Shown: positions 1 through 9,570, counted from the stretch's first letter. The stretch: 64,000 bases of DNA from Nitrospinia bacterium (GCA_029261715.1 JAJDAT010000014.1:310001-374000), one strand, 5' to 3'. The notes: generated from the sequence alone by a model not told the origin. A program made the numbers and translations.

Positions 1-464
1 GGTAAATGATCTTCTGGAACTCCTTCCATATATAAGGACTCTAAATCCAATCTAGTAGGGAAATGAGCAAACGAAACTAACTGCATTGCAATTTTTAACG
101 CAGTATACGCTTGCTTATAAATCGGAAATTGGAAAAACAACTCTTCCGATCGCAACACATTTTTAGCGCTTTCAACTTCAGATAGAACGTTTTCTAAATA
201 ATCCGTATCGGAAAGAATTTGGCGATAAACTTGTTTTACGTCTCTTTCGCCAGGAGTTTGAGCTGGGGCATCTAATCGGTATTTAATTTTATCAATGCAA
301 TATTCTAAATAAGGTCTGGATAGAAAAAAATCGTAGCTTTCTATATTTAAATCATATTGATCAACCTCCAACCCTTTACTTTCCAAATACCCTTTTAAAG
401 TGGGAGCCGCTAAATACGGTTGGCTTGGAAACCATTGAGGTGGAAATAAAAGAGCCGTCTTCAT
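1..464 (-). CDS. B12-binding radical SAM protein, N-terminal part (cut by window edge)
   Basis: An open frame runs from an ATG at 464 (AAGG eight bases upstream) to the window edge without a stop, giving 154 residues. It begins MKTALLFPPQWFPSQPYLAA and continues through a segment reading GYLESKGLEVDQYDLN. This is the usual opening of the B12-binding Rossmann domain of B12-dependent radical SAM enzymes: a hydrophobic strand, a PP turn, a list of target residues and a helix with strand 2. The same layout opens the 691-residue protein at 20101-22176. The radical SAM domain itself would lie beyond base 1, so the Cys cluster cannot be checked. The assignment rests on fold-pattern resemblance only. 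Confidence 0.6.
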   Translation of the reverse strand, partial: MKTALLFPPQWFPSQPYLAAPTLKGYLESKGLEVDQYDLNIESYDFFLSRPYLEYCIDKIKYRLDAPAQTPGERDVKQVYRQILSDTDYLENVLSEVESAKNVLRSEELFFQFPIYKQAYTALKIAMQLVSFAHFPTRLDLESLYMEGVPEDHL

Positions 465-705
465 ATCGAAACCTTATCAACAAAATAAAATATCGTTAGA
501 TAGTCGTAAAACTAATCGCGTCTTCTGAATTAATCTATTTTACAAATACTTATTGAATATAAGAAATATTAACAGCAAAACACGCTTATTTAAACACGGA
601 AATTTTTAATAAACTAGGTGGGAAACTTTTAAACGGACGAACTGATAAAGAAGGCGGTATTTCAACAAAACTCTAATACCCAAATATTAACTTTAAAGTA
701 TGCGT

Positions 706-1557
706 TTAATATTTAGCTTTTTTTACGCAGCGGAACCCAAAGGTGGGATTTTGCATTTTTGGGCTAACCCAATTGCGGGCAGAAATAATGGAAAATCCTT
801 GTTGAGTTCTCCATCCTCCTCCTTTCACAAGCTGTTGATTAAGAGGGCTTTTTGAATTTGTCGCAACCCATTCCCAAACATTCCCCGTCATATCTTGAGC
901 TCCACTAGGCGCGACACCTGAAGGATAAGAACCTACATTGGCAACACCGTCAATACCATCGGCACTTCCCATTAAATTAGCTTTTTTAGGATCAAATCGA
1001 TTACCCCAAGGCCAAATCCTTCTAACTGGACCTTGCGCGGCAGCCTCCCATTGAACCTCTGTCGGCAATATTTTTCCAGCCCAGAAACAATAATCTCGGG
1101 CCTGACTCCAGGTAACTCCTACAGCAGGACATTCTGGACAGGTATTAATGAAACGAGTTTCGTTGTATTTTGAATCAAATTTTTTAAATTGGGTGACGGT
1201 GATTTCAAAACGATCGATATAAAAAGCGGACAAATTGACTTGGACTCCAGATGAGGACGGTTTTCCCACCGGCGGAGTCACAAAGTATTTTCCAGAATCG
1301 ACTAAAACCATCGAGCTTTGGTCTTTGGAATTTACAATGGAGGGTAAAACTAAATTTTGACGTCTCTCCGCAGACCTAGATTTAGGGTTAGTTTTTTGCG
1401 AAGACTTTTGCGCAGTTTTCGAGGATGATTTTTTTCCGGCTCGTTTTTTTTGACTTTGACTGTGTTTACTTTTATAAGACCTTCGTTTTTTTTTCGGGCC
1501 AGTCGAGCAGGAAAAAACAAATAATGCGCAGACAATAATGGCAATTATTCTAATCAA
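706..1557 (-). CDS. Formylglycine-generating-enzyme-like (FGE/SUMF) lipoprotein
   Basis: 283 residues. A signal sequence ends in a lipobox-like VFSC at residue 17, followed by a very basic Lys/Ser-rich linker (about 20-70). The rest is an FGE-sulfatase domain: FYIDRFEITVTQFKKF, PAVGVTWSQARDYCFWAG, LPTEVQWEAAA, the DMTGNVWEW motif, KGGGW and a final FGFRC. Members are either true sulfatase-activating oxidases or non-catalytic ligand-binding relatives. No sulfatase gene is near, so I would not claim enzyme activity. The start overlaps the stop of the upstream TPR lipoprotein by four bases (ATGA), so the two are translationally coupled. The lipobox suggests the protein is tethered to a membrane facing the periplasm. 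Confidence 0.8.
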   Translation of the reverse strand: MIRIIAIIVCALFVFSCSTGPKKKRRSYKSKHSQSQKKRAGKKSSSKTAQKSSQKTNPKSRSAERRQNLVLPSIVNSKDQSSMVLVDSGKYFVTPPVGKPSSSGVQVNLSAFYIDRFEITVTQFKKFDSKYNETRFINTCPECPAVGVTWSQARDYCFWAGKILPTEVQWEAAAQGPVRRIWPWGNRFDPKKANLMGSADGIDGVANVGSYPSGVAPSGAQDMTGNVWEWVATNSKSPLNQQLVKGGGWRTQQGFSIISARNWVSPKMQNPTFGFRCVKKAKY

Positions 1558-1982
1558 TTCTTATTGCGTTCCTTTTCCATATATTTATCAAATTTTCCTT
1601 TTAAGTCGTGGTATCGATCGTAATTTATTTTAGCTTCATCTTTGTTACCCAACATTTCAAAGGAATAACCTAAACTGTAATACGCGTCCATGAATGTAGG
1701 ATCAAGTTGAACCGCCGTTTGGAACATTGCAACGGCCTGCGCATAAGATTCTTGAACATTATAAATTCCACCTAAGCCATAATATGCTTGAGTGTTTCTT
1801 TTATCTTTATCAATTGCATGAAGAAACGATTCTAAAGCTCGCCCATATTCTTCATTGCGAGTAAACTTCATACCCTCTTCTACGTATTGTGGACTAGTCT
1901 TTTCCGCGCATTGACTTAAAATCAACCCACATGCAATTAAAAACACAAGACGGGTTATTTTTTTTAAAAAAAATGATTTCAT
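1554..1982 (-). CDS. Small TPR lipoprotein
   Basis: 142 residues. A lipoprotein signal (ending LSQC) is followed by about three TPR units, for example YGRALESFLHAIDKDKRNTQ and YAQAVAMFQTAVQLDPTFMD. The pattern is that of PilF/NrfG-like periplasmic TPR scaffolds, which mediate protein-protein contacts. It is first in a two-gene operon and overlaps the FGE-like gene by four bases, so a shared envelope function is likely. The specific partner cannot be read from the sequence. Confidence 0.8.
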   Translation of the reverse strand: MKSFFLKKITRLVFLIACGLILSQCAEKTSPQYVEEGMKFTRNEEYGRALESFLHAIDKDKRNTQAYYGLGGIYNVQESYAQAVAMFQTAVQLDPTFMDAYYSLGYSFEMLGNKDEAKINYDRYHDLKGKFDKYMEKERNKN

Positions 1983-2188
1983 AATTTAAGGATATCTCTT
2001 AATTTCATCGCGAAAAAGAAAATTTATCAGGAAGCCAAACCAAAAACTCTCAATCAGTTTTCTATTTAAGAATTTGAAGATTTAGAAGCTTTTAAATTCA
2101 AAATAAAAACTTAAAATATCATAACACCAACCAGATCAAATTAAAACTGCTCTGGAATGGGCAAAACTAATAACGAACTAAAAATTTA

Positions 2189-3529
2189 ATGGCCCCCTCC
2201 ATATTTTTAATTATTCTAATTTCTTCAGTCTTATTGGCTTTGGGGTGTGCATTTTTCTTGTTTGATTGGTTTGGAATTTTAAAGCTTAGGCAATCTAACT
2301 CTCAACGTATTCAAAAATTTAAGCGCCTTGCAAACCCTTCCGAAAACTTCCCAAAAGAGAAACAAGCGAGTCAGATTATTTTTGATAAGGTCAACAATCT
2401 AGAATCATCTTGGTTCCTTGCTGACACAGAATGGAACGTTTACGAAAACGCTCATAATTTTCTTTTCGATATCGCCTCGTCGTATCACCCAAATTCCAAA
2501 AACCCTATTTTAGAAGTTAGAGTAGGAAAACTAATTTCAGGCCTTAAAGACTTAAACCAAAAAGTATTAGCTTTATTGAGCCGTAAAAGCTTTCGGAAAA
2601 TGGCCGATTTCCGTTTAAAACATGCTCTTTCCGTTCAAAAAGCGTGGAAAAAAAAGCAAGAATGGGAAAGCACATGGTGGGGAACATTTTTAAAACAAAC
2701 TCGATTTTACTTTTTAGCTAAGTGGGCCTATACCGCCTTTCGATTTTTCGACATTAGTTTTTGGGCTATTAAAACTTTTACAGGTTTAACCCATCACTTT
2801 GCTTTAAAAACATTACTCATAAATTTATACCTGGAACTTGGGGAATTCGCACTTTCGACTTATCGCGAAGACAATGAAAAACCATTCGATCTTGAAATGG
2901 AAGATATTGAAGAAAATTTGGATAGCAGTTCTGTGGACATAGATTGGACTCAAACGCAAACTCCCATTGACGTAAAGATCTGTCTGGAACCGCTACGCAA
3001 AGACATCTTGTATTCGAAAGCTTTAATGAATTGGGAAGCGATAAAGCTGATTTACTGGGAAGAATTTGAAACAGTCGCCAATTATTACTATCCCGAATCT
3101 GAGAATCCTATCTACGAAGTCAAACTTTATAATAGCTTAGCATTCGCTTCTCGATTATTGGAAATGGCATCTTCATTAGACAAACGACCGGAAATTCGAA
3201 GAATTCTGAATTTTAGAATTGCGCAAGCGGTGGAGCTAAAAGAACGCGCCGACTCAATTATGGAACTACCAATAATAGAGTGGTTGCGAAAATATAACTT
3301 GGGAAAAGCGGCTAAAGTCGCCAAGTTAGCCTTTCAAACTATTAAAAATAGACATCCAGGCTTTATCTTAAAAGATTTACTGACAACTCTTCTTATGGAA
3401 GGGGTTAAACGTTGGTTTTATATATTTTTGTTCGATAAAATCGCGGAGGAGTCTTGCAAGTTATACGATGAAATTCCAGAAGGGTCATCAAATAAAAAAG
3501 AAATTTCTTCCTCTATTTCACAGCAATAA
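2189..3529 (+). CDS. Membrane-anchored protein with an internal duplication, function unknown
   Basis: 446 residues; I do not recognise a family. An N-terminal membrane segment (residues 4-26) is followed by a helical, Trp/Tyr-rich body. Residues 93-155 and 293-355 align without gaps: FDIASSYHPNSKNPILEV matches FETVANYYYPESENPIYEV, and the repeats end in FRLKHALSVQKAW and FRIAQAVELKERA. An acidic linker (about 232-252) separates the halves. A second hydrophobic stretch follows each repeat (around 172-222 and 376-416), so the whole unit is duplicated. The gene is the only plus-strand gene in the first 15 kb. Its last 17 bases overlap the 3' end of cmoA tail to tail. No clear ribosome binding site precedes the ATG. 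Confidence 0.65.
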   Translation: MAPSIFLIILISSVLLALGCAFFLFDWFGILKLRQSNSQRIQKFKRLANPSENFPKEKQASQIIFDKVNNLESSWFLADTEWNVYENAHNFLFDIASSYHPNSKNPILEVRVGKLISGLKDLNQKVLALLSRKSFRKMADFRLKHALSVQKAWKKKQEWESTWWGTFLKQTRFYFLAKWAYTAFRFFDISFWAIKTFTGLTHHFALKTLLINLYLELGEFALSTYREDNEKPFDLEMEDIEENLDSSSVDIDWTQTQTPIDVKICLEPLRKDILYSKALMNWEAIKLIYWEEFETVANYYYPESENPIYEVKLYNSLAFASRLLEMASSLDKRPEIRRILNFRIAQAVELKERADSIMELPIIEWLRKYNLGKAAKVAKLAFQTIKNRHPGFILKDLLTTLLMEGVKRWFYIFLFDKIAEESCKLYDEIPEGSSNKKEISSSISQQ

Positions 3530-4238
3530 ATCCAGCGAAGTTATACCATTTAAAAAACAGATCTACCGTTTCAAATCCGCATCGATTTAAAAGGTCCGTA
3601 TTTTCGTCCAATCTATAAGGGACCAAAACATTTTCCAACGCTTCTCTTTTTTGGTTTATTTCTTTATCCGAGTAGCCTTGTGATTTTTTAAACTCGCTAT
3701 AAATCTCAACATAAAACCGGTTAAACATTGAATTATTGCCTAAAACCTTTTCGACTAAAATAAAACACCCGTTTTCGTTTAATCCTTCATAAATTCGCCG
3801 CACTAAGCTTTCTCTTTGAAGCGGTCGTACAAACTGCAAGGTGTAATTCATAAAAACGACAGAAGCGTTTTCAATCTCCAGGCTCTCTGAAATATCATTG
3901 AGACGTAATTCGATATTATGCTTCGACTCTTCTTTGATTTTATGTTTTGCTTTTTCTAACATCCATGGCGAGTTATCAATTCCGACCAATTCAACTGAAC
4001 TTTCATTCAATTTGTTCGATAAATCGATCAATAAGTTAGCTGTTGAACAACCTATATCGAAAACTCGCGTATTAGGCTTAATAAAGTTTAAAGCCAGTCG
4101 AACCGCCATTTGCCTAGTTTCTTTATACAAAGGCACGCTTCGATTCAACATGTCGTCGAATACTCCCGCGACTTTTTCGTCAAATTCGAATGCGCCATTT
4201 TCGACCGGCTCTTTAAATAATTCGTCTTTTTCAGACAT
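3513..4238 (-). CDS. cmoA: Carboxy-S-adenosyl-L-methionine synthase CmoA
   Basis: 241 residues, the usual CmoA length. CmoA makes carboxy-SAM from SAM and prephenate, the donor for 5-oxyacetyl modification of wobble uridine 34 in tRNAs (used by CmoB). Visible features are the family opening (FEFDEKVAGVFDDMLNRSVPLY), motif I RVFDIGCSTANLLIDL, VELVGIDNSPWML, and the conserved MNYTLQFVRP strand-4 segment. CmoB is not in this window. The gene converges on the duplicated membrane protein with a 17-base 3' overlap. Confidence 0.93.
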   Translation of the reverse strand: MSEKDELFKEPVENGAFEFDEKVAGVFDDMLNRSVPLYKETRQMAVRLALNFIKPNTRVFDIGCSTANLLIDLSNKLNESSVELVGIDNSPWMLEKAKHKIKEESKHNIELRLNDISESLEIENASVVFMNYTLQFVRPLQRESLVRRIYEGLNENGCFILVEKVLGNNSMFNRFYVEIYSEFKKSQGYSDKEINQKREALENVLVPYRLDENTDLLNRCGFETVDLFFKWYNFAGFIAVK

Positions 4239-4406
4239 TTTTAACCCTACACGAAAATAGATGACAACAGCATAGATACATCTTACGGAGAAAAGGCTTC
4301 AAATAAATATGCTTTGATCGCTCATTGTTGCTTATTTAGGTATCCCCGTATAATTAGAAAACCAAAAATTAGTTTTAAGAATTAACATCTTACTCTAACT
4401 TCATAT

Positions 4407-5738
4407 TTAAAGCGGATGGCGTAAAGCTCCTTTTCCGCCAAAAAGTTTTAAATATTCTTCAAAAGTATCTGCATCAGCGCCTGCATCTATATAGATATAG
4501 CTCTTCCTGGAAGAGGAATTTAAGGCAAAATTAACTCTCCATAACTGACTTCCATCCACAAACATCAAGGTCTCCCAGGGTTTAACAGCTACAAAATCAC
4601 GATTATTTCCCATAAACTCCATGAAGTTTTCAAACCCATTCACACACAGATTTGACGGAAGACCTCTTAAATCACAAACGGCTCGTAATCTCGTAAAATT
4701 ATTTTTTGTCCGCGCCTCTAATCTTTCAGCTAAGACATTATTTTGTTCTGTTTCTTTTATCGTCGATTTTTTTAAAAAAGCTTGAACTATTTCGTCAGGG
4801 CTTAAATCAAACTTAAAGTACGCATTCTGATCGCTTCGAAGCAACGTATTATGCCGAGTAATGGTAACTTGATCCCATGCTTTATCATTAAGTTGAGGAA
4901 CCGCTTTTGTGAGATTTTCCGCTCCTTGAAGACACTCGCTCTCTTTCAAATCAAGGGAACAAATTAAATTACCAACTTGGAGTCCTCTTTTTAATTGAAC
5001 TCCAAAGTTTTCATCGATCGCGTCGTATATCTTTTTCCGATCTGACCATTCTTTTTGCATATCCTTAAAAACCATTCGGTTTCTAAGTTCCTCTGTCCCA
5101 GCGTCAAACTTTAATGGCAACGTTTCAAATTCTTTCTCAGGCGAAAAAGATTCCGTTATTACGATTCGTTTCCAAGTTTTGGTTTTAGCTTCCATATTTC
5201 CTAAAACCTGAGCCAAGTTTCGATAACCCAGTAAACATTGATCGTTGGAAATTTTTTTCGAACAATATAATTCACTGACTTGTATCTTCTTTTTGATCTC
5301 ACTTTTAACTTCATTGATTTTATTCAAAAATGTCTTTTGTTCTTCCCACGACATTCCATCCTTCAAAAAGCGGTTAACTTCTTCCTTCGAAGCTCCCCAA
5401 GGAATTAAAATTGTATCGAAACCTCCGGTTCTCAAAAACCGATCTGAAATACCAACCACGCGCAATCCGGCATTTTTGACCTCTTTTAGAACTGAATGTA
5501 ATGTTTCGGCTCCCTGCAAACAGTTTTCTATCAATGAAGTCTCATCTTTAGAAAATCCAATTTTTTTAATAAAAGGAAAACATTCCAATTGCTCCAAACC
5601 AAAATCACGTTCCATTTCAGCTTTTATCGAAAGTAACCCATGAAAAACATTTTTCTTCGAAGTTTCGGCTTTAGAATTAAAAGGATTGAAAAAGATAAAA
5701 GACCAAACCAAAAATAAAATCAATTTTTTTGAACCCAT
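4407..5738 (-). CDS. Secreted protein with four Cys-pair repeats, function unknown
   Basis: 443 residues with a clear Sec signal peptide (about 1-24, ending SKA). I recognise no known domain. The mature part has four copies of a roughly 100-residue unit. Each opens with a Cys pair followed by a Gly/aromatic-Asn helix: C53/C73 (ENCLQGAETL), C159/C168 (DQCLLGYRNLAQV), C260/C269 (SECLQGAENLTKAV) and C355/C365 (NLCVNGFENFMEF). Later in each unit comes a beta pair around a W/I-x-x-(I/V)-x-(I/V/F) stretch, such as WKRIVITES, WDQVTITRH and WETLMFVDG. The cysteines probably form one disulphide per repeat in the periplasm. The gene stands alone, with a long structured leader upstream (5773-5816). Confidence 0.75.
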   Translation of the reverse strand: MGSKKLILFLVWSFIFFNPFNSKAETSKKNVFHGLLSIKAEMERDFGLEQLECFPFIKKIGFSKDETSLIENCLQGAETLHSVLKEVKNAGLRVVGISDRFLRTGGFDTILIPWGASKEEVNRFLKDGMSWEEQKTFLNKINEVKSEIKKKIQVSELYCSKKISNDQCLLGYRNLAQVLGNMEAKTKTWKRIVITESFSPEKEFETLPLKFDAGTEELRNRMVFKDMQKEWSDRKKIYDAIDENFGVQLKRGLQVGNLICSLDLKESECLQGAENLTKAVPQLNDKAWDQVTITRHNTLLRSDQNAYFKFDLSPDEIVQAFLKKSTIKETEQNNVLAERLEARTKNNFTRLRAVCDLRGLPSNLCVNGFENFMEFMGNNRDFVAVKPWETLMFVDGSQLWRVNFALNSSSRKSYIYIDAGADADTFEEYLKLFGGKGALRHPL

Positions 5739-5772
5739 CAGGTTCTCCTAAATATTACGGGGAAAATTAAAT

Positions 5773-5816
5773 GCCCGGCAAGAAGCGAACAAGTCACATC
5801 TATTTGACTTCCGGGC
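5773..5816 (-). promoter_or_regulatory. Two-part stem-loop in the leader of the Cys-repeat gene
   Basis: GCCCGG (5773-5778) pairs with CCGGGC (5811-5816), and AAGTCA (5791-5796) pairs with TGACTT (5805-5810) inside it. The inner stem stacks directly on one side of the outer stem. It lies 34 bases before the start at 5738 and about 220 bases after the end of the RND/OMP operon. There is no run of T after it on either strand, so it is not a normal intrinsic terminator. A structured 5' leader of the secreted gene is my preferred reading. Confidence 0.4.
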
Positions 5817-6035
5817 TAATTATAAAAAAATAATAAATCGTATATATAGTTAAGCTCACAAAACTCAAATTCGCCAAAAAATACAACAGCAAACCCGAAA
5901 AAATTAATGCACAGGGGGTACTACTAATTATTTAAGAAATCGAGGTGAGAAGGCAAGCTAAAAAAAACAGAAGCGTTTTTTACTAATTTGGGGAGAAACT
6001 TAGAAAAGCTAATAAACTCGGAGGGAATTGAAATA

Positions 6036-7274
6036 TTAAAAATAATACTCTAATTCAAATTGGAACAAATCGTCGTTACGTTGCTGGAAGAAGAGATCGG
6101 ATTCGTCTTGATTTATGAAGGTTCTAATTTCTAAAGTCGCTTTTATATTATCGCTAAACCGGCGGCTCGTTTCAATAAAAGCAACTGCTGCGGGGTCTCC
6201 AACATCTTGAATCCAGCCAGCTAAAAACTCTGTACTGTCCTCGTCGTTTAGAGCCAATCGTAAACCGCCCAATAAATCGTTTTCAAAAGCAGTGGTAGCA
6301 AAACTTCCGCGATCGTCGTATAACCACTCGCCAATCACTCCCAAGTCCATACGAGTTTTCCGAACACCGGTGAAGGTATACTCAAAACCTCCAGTCCAAG
6401 CAAAGAAGGGATCTCCTTGCCCTGTTCGATAAAAACCTTCGAATTTCCATAACCAATCGTCAACCACATAAGAAATGTCCGTCGCCGTTTGATTTATAAC
6501 TTGATAGAAAGGAATTAATATCGGAGAACCATTTTCATCTTGATCTGCCAACAAAGTGGGTTCTCTATTCGTTCCATAAAAATGATAAACGCCGAAATCG
6601 ATGTCCCCAAAAACTTGCGTGTATCTCAAAGCTAAATCAGAACGCCATTCTTTAGCTCCGCTTTCATATTGAGCTTGTCCTACGGCAATTATAGGTTCTC
6701 CTCTTAAACGACCGCCCTTACCTGGAAATGTTCTCTCTCGAAAATAGGGAAGGAGAAAAAAGTCCAAAGTTCCCCAGTCTTTATCCAACGATAAATTGAC
6801 CATGGGTTGTCCTAGAAAATCTTCGAAATCAATATTCTCAACTAAGTCTATCTGATTGATGATATTTACAAGATGAAAACCCTCCGTAACTCCCCAAAAC
6901 AATTTTCGAATTCCCACTCTCAATTCAAAATCGTCTTTAAGCCACAAATAAGTCAGTTCGCGAACATCAAAATGGGTACGCTCGGAATCTGCGCTATCTA
7001 ATCTAAAAAACGGCACAAAGGTAAAGCTGCTCCCATCCTCAAATTCCTTATAGTATTCTGGCTGGGCGACAACAGATACAGAATGATCGCTTTGGCCTTC
7101 GTACAAAGAATTATTTGGGAATAAACGGACTTGACCGCCTACATATCCAGAAATTTCGGCTTCTTCTGCGAAAACATACGGGCTATTAACTAAATTAAAT
7201 AGAGAGCAAATAGCAGCTAGTAAAAAGTAATTAATTAAATTAAATCGAATAGATTTTGTTTTAAGCATTTTCAT
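6036..7274 (-). CDS. Outer-membrane beta-barrel protein of the RND/MlaA operon
   Basis: 412 residues with a signal peptide (cleavage near YVFAEEA). The mature part is alternating amphipathic strands throughout and ends in ELEYYF with C-terminal Phe, the recognition signal for the BAM machinery. Segments such as FELRVGIRKLFWGVTEGFHLVNIINQIDLVE resemble porin-like barrels of the DUF1302/alginate-porin kind. Its first 14 bases overlap the end of the RND gene 7261-9570, so it is translationally coupled and almost certainly part of the same pathway, perhaps the outer-membrane exit or entry point. It is the last gene of the operon. Substrate unknown. Confidence 0.8.
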   Translation of the reverse strand: MKMLKTKSIRFNLINYFLLAAICSLFNLVNSPYVFAEEAEISGYVGGQVRLFPNNSLYEGQSDHSVSVVAQPEYYKEFEDGSSFTFVPFFRLDSADSERTHFDVRELTYLWLKDDFELRVGIRKLFWGVTEGFHLVNIINQIDLVENIDFEDFLGQPMVNLSLDKDWGTLDFFLLPYFRERTFPGKGGRLRGEPIIAVGQAQYESGAKEWRSDLALRYTQVFGDIDFGVYHFYGTNREPTLLADQDENGSPILIPFYQVINQTATDISYVVDDWLWKFEGFYRTGQGDPFFAWTGGFEYTFTGVRKTRMDLGVIGEWLYDDRGSFATTAFENDLLGGLRLALNDEDSTEFLAGWIQDVGDPAAVAFIETSRRFSDNIKATLEIRTFINQDESDLFFQQRNDDLFQFELEYYF

Positions 7275-9570
7275 AACTTAACTTCGCGGTTTCTCTGACA
7301 AGATGTTTGCTATCTAAGCGGATCAATAAAGACGGTAAGAATAAAAAGTCTACGATCAACGCAAAAACTATCGCTAATCCCGTTAGCAATCCCATTTGTG
7401 CATTGACTAAAAATCCAGAAAAATTCAGAACGAAAAATCCCGCGATCAAAATAATCGATGTTACCAACATTGCGGTGCCAACTTCATGAAAGACAATGGG
7501 AATAGCTTCTTCTGGAGTTAAACCTCTTTCTCTCCGAAATCGAATGTATTTGCTCAAAAAATGAACCGTATCGTCAACTACAATTCCAAGGCTAATAGCG
7601 GCGACAAGAGCTGCGGACATACCTATTTGCCCAACTAAAGCTCCCCATACTCCAAAGGCTAAAACTGGCGGAAATAAGTTTGCAAAAAGGCCGATCATAC
7701 CATACTTAAAACTCTTCAACGCTCCTATCAAAACCAGAGTTATTATTCCAATAGCCAACCCCGTTCCTCCAATCATGCTTTGAATATTGCGTAAAGCAAT
7801 ATGGGCAAACATCACTAATGGACTTGCTCCGATTGTCTCAATACCCGTATTTTCTTTAAGCCATAAACGCGCTCTATTATCCACTTCTAACAATTCTTTA
7901 CTTGATATACTCTTTAAAACTGCAAAAAGGCGTGTCGAAGATTTATCGATATTGATTTGATTATTTAAATCCAAACCAAACGGCAACGACATTTCATAAA
8001 GAAGCAAAAATTGAGCTCCTAATTCTCTAGATTCCGGTAACTTGTAATGACCTGAATCGTCGTTATGCATATTCTTATTCAACCGTTTGATTGTATCCGT
8101 TAGTGAACTAACGTATATAACTTCAGGTTGAGCGCGATACCAATTGGTAAACTTTTCTACCGATTTTAAAAAATCAGGATTTGCAATACCTCCAGATTCT
8201 CCGGCTTCGAGAGAATAATCGATAAACATAAATCCAGTTAAATTGTCTGCAAGGTAATCGCTATCGGTTCTAAAGGGAAACCGCTTATCAAAATATTCGT
8301 TAAAGTTATCGTCAACTTTGATTTTATAAATTGGGAAGGAAACTGCAACTCCAACAACTAACACCGTCCAAAATAAAATCGTTTGATTACGGACCACAAA
8401 CTTTCCAAATCTCTCCATGAAAGGAGAATGATCCTTTGCTTTAAGTTTCCTATTCAGCGGAGCAAAGGAAACAATTGCCGGTAGAAAAAACAGCGAATAG
8501 AAAAAGGCCGCCGCAACACCCATAGCAATTATATTTCCAAGATCTCGATAAGGCGGCGAATCACAAAAGTTCAAGCTTAAAAAACCAATCGCGGTTGTCA
8601 AACTTGTCAAAAATACCGGTTGAAGGTTTAAACGAACGGATTCATAAATCGAGTCTAATTTAGATTTGCCTTGTTCTCTCTGTTGAAAAATTGTCGTTAA
8701 AATATGAACATTGTCGGCAACAGCGATGGTGAGAATAACCGTTGGAGAGAACGAAGACACAGTGGTTAAATTAATACCTAACCATCCCGCCAACCCCAAA
8801 GCCGTCACATCTGCAAAAAATACAATCGTTAGAGTTGCAACCGTACCCGTGCCCGACCGCAGGGTTATAACTAGAAACAATATCACCGTCAAATACATCA
8901 ACGGGATGAGAGTTTTCATGTCGCCTTTGACAGCGCTGACGAACGTGTTGTTCATCATCACCACCCCAGAAACATATACATTTACTTCGGGATATTTCGA
9001 TCTAGTCCGCTCCGCTATTTCATGAACATATTCGGCTATATGAGGAACTTGATCTAATTTATCATCAGGAACATTTAAGGTTATGTTGATTCCCGCCATT
9101 TCGCCATTGGACGAAACCAACCGATTGACCAACGTCGGCTCGGATAAAGCAATATTGCGAATATACTTCAGATCATCAGAGTTTAATTTTTCTGGATGAG
9201 GAGCTAAAGACTCGACGATCAATTCGTCTTCCTCAGCGTGGGTGTGCTGATAGTTAGTGAGAGAATCAACGCGTAGCGAAAAAGGAGTTTGCCAGGACCA
9301 TTCCGTTAAATCGGCTATGGCTTTTAATGGTTTCTGCGAAAAAACATTGCCATCTTTGGATTCAATTCCGATAAATATATTATCGGATTTTGAATATTTA
9401 TTTTGAAGCGCTTCAAACGCTTTTAAATGAGGATTATCGGGACTAAAAAAAACTCGGTAGTCGGTTGTGAATTTCAAAAATCGCATTCCGCTTCCAGCCC
9501 ACGCGACAAAAATTAGTGTCGTTAAAATTATGGGCCAACGAAACCTAACAATCCATTTTCCTAATTCCAT
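7261..9570 (-). CDS. RND/MMPL-family transporter (second of two paralogues)
   Basis: 769 residues with the two-fold RND layout: TM1, a periplasmic domain (about 35-215), TM helices 2-6, a second TM/periplasmic half, then TM 8-12. Helix 10 carries SLGIVVDDTVHFLSKY, the sterol-sensing-like/MMPL signature with the paired Asp of a proton relay; the first half has IAVADNVHIL at the equivalent place. It belongs to the single-chain HpnN/MmpL-like branch that moves lipids or hopanoids, not to the AcrB drug-pump branch, and no membrane-fusion protein is nearby. It is clearly paralogous to the protein at 11457-13775, and an old duplication in the same operon explains both. Confidence 0.88.
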   Translation of the reverse strand: MELGKWIVRFRWPIILTTLIFVAWAGSGMRFLKFTTDYRVFFSPDNPHLKAFEALQNKYSKSDNIFIGIESKDGNVFSQKPLKAIADLTEWSWQTPFSLRVDSLTNYQHTHAEEDELIVESLAPHPEKLNSDDLKYIRNIALSEPTLVNRLVSSNGEMAGINITLNVPDDKLDQVPHIAEYVHEIAERTRSKYPEVNVYVSGVVMMNNTFVSAVKGDMKTLIPLMYLTVILFLVITLRSGTGTVATLTIVFFADVTALGLAGWLGINLTTVSSFSPTVILTIAVADNVHILTTIFQQREQGKSKLDSIYESVRLNLQPVFLTSLTTAIGFLSLNFCDSPPYRDLGNIIAMGVAAAFFYSLFFLPAIVSFAPLNRKLKAKDHSPFMERFGKFVVRNQTILFWTVLVVGVAVSFPIYKIKVDDNFNEYFDKRFPFRTDSDYLADNLTGFMFIDYSLEAGESGGIANPDFLKSVEKFTNWYRAQPEVIYVSSLTDTIKRLNKNMHNDDSGHYKLPESRELGAQFLLLYEMSLPFGLDLNNQINIDKSSTRLFAVLKSISSKELLEVDNRARLWLKENTGIETIGASPLVMFAHIALRNIQSMIGGTGLAIGIITLVLIGALKSFKYGMIGLFANLFPPVLAFGVWGALVGQIGMSAALVAAISLGIVVDDTVHFLSKYIRFRRERGLTPEEAIPIVFHEVGTAMLVTSIILIAGFFVLNFSGFLVNAQMGLLTGLAIVFALIVDFLFLPSLLIRLDSKHLVRETAKLSYENA

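Noticed and set aside
536-556. Third copy of the TetR element (TATTTTACAAATACTTATTG)
   Set aside because: Similar only over about 11 bases plus AT-rich flank, and it is not linked to a transport gene; chance is likely.
706-1557. Active sulfatase-maturing enzyme
   Set aside because: The FGE fold is clear, but no sulfatase gene is near and many FGE-like lipoproteins are not catalytic, so only the fold is claimed.
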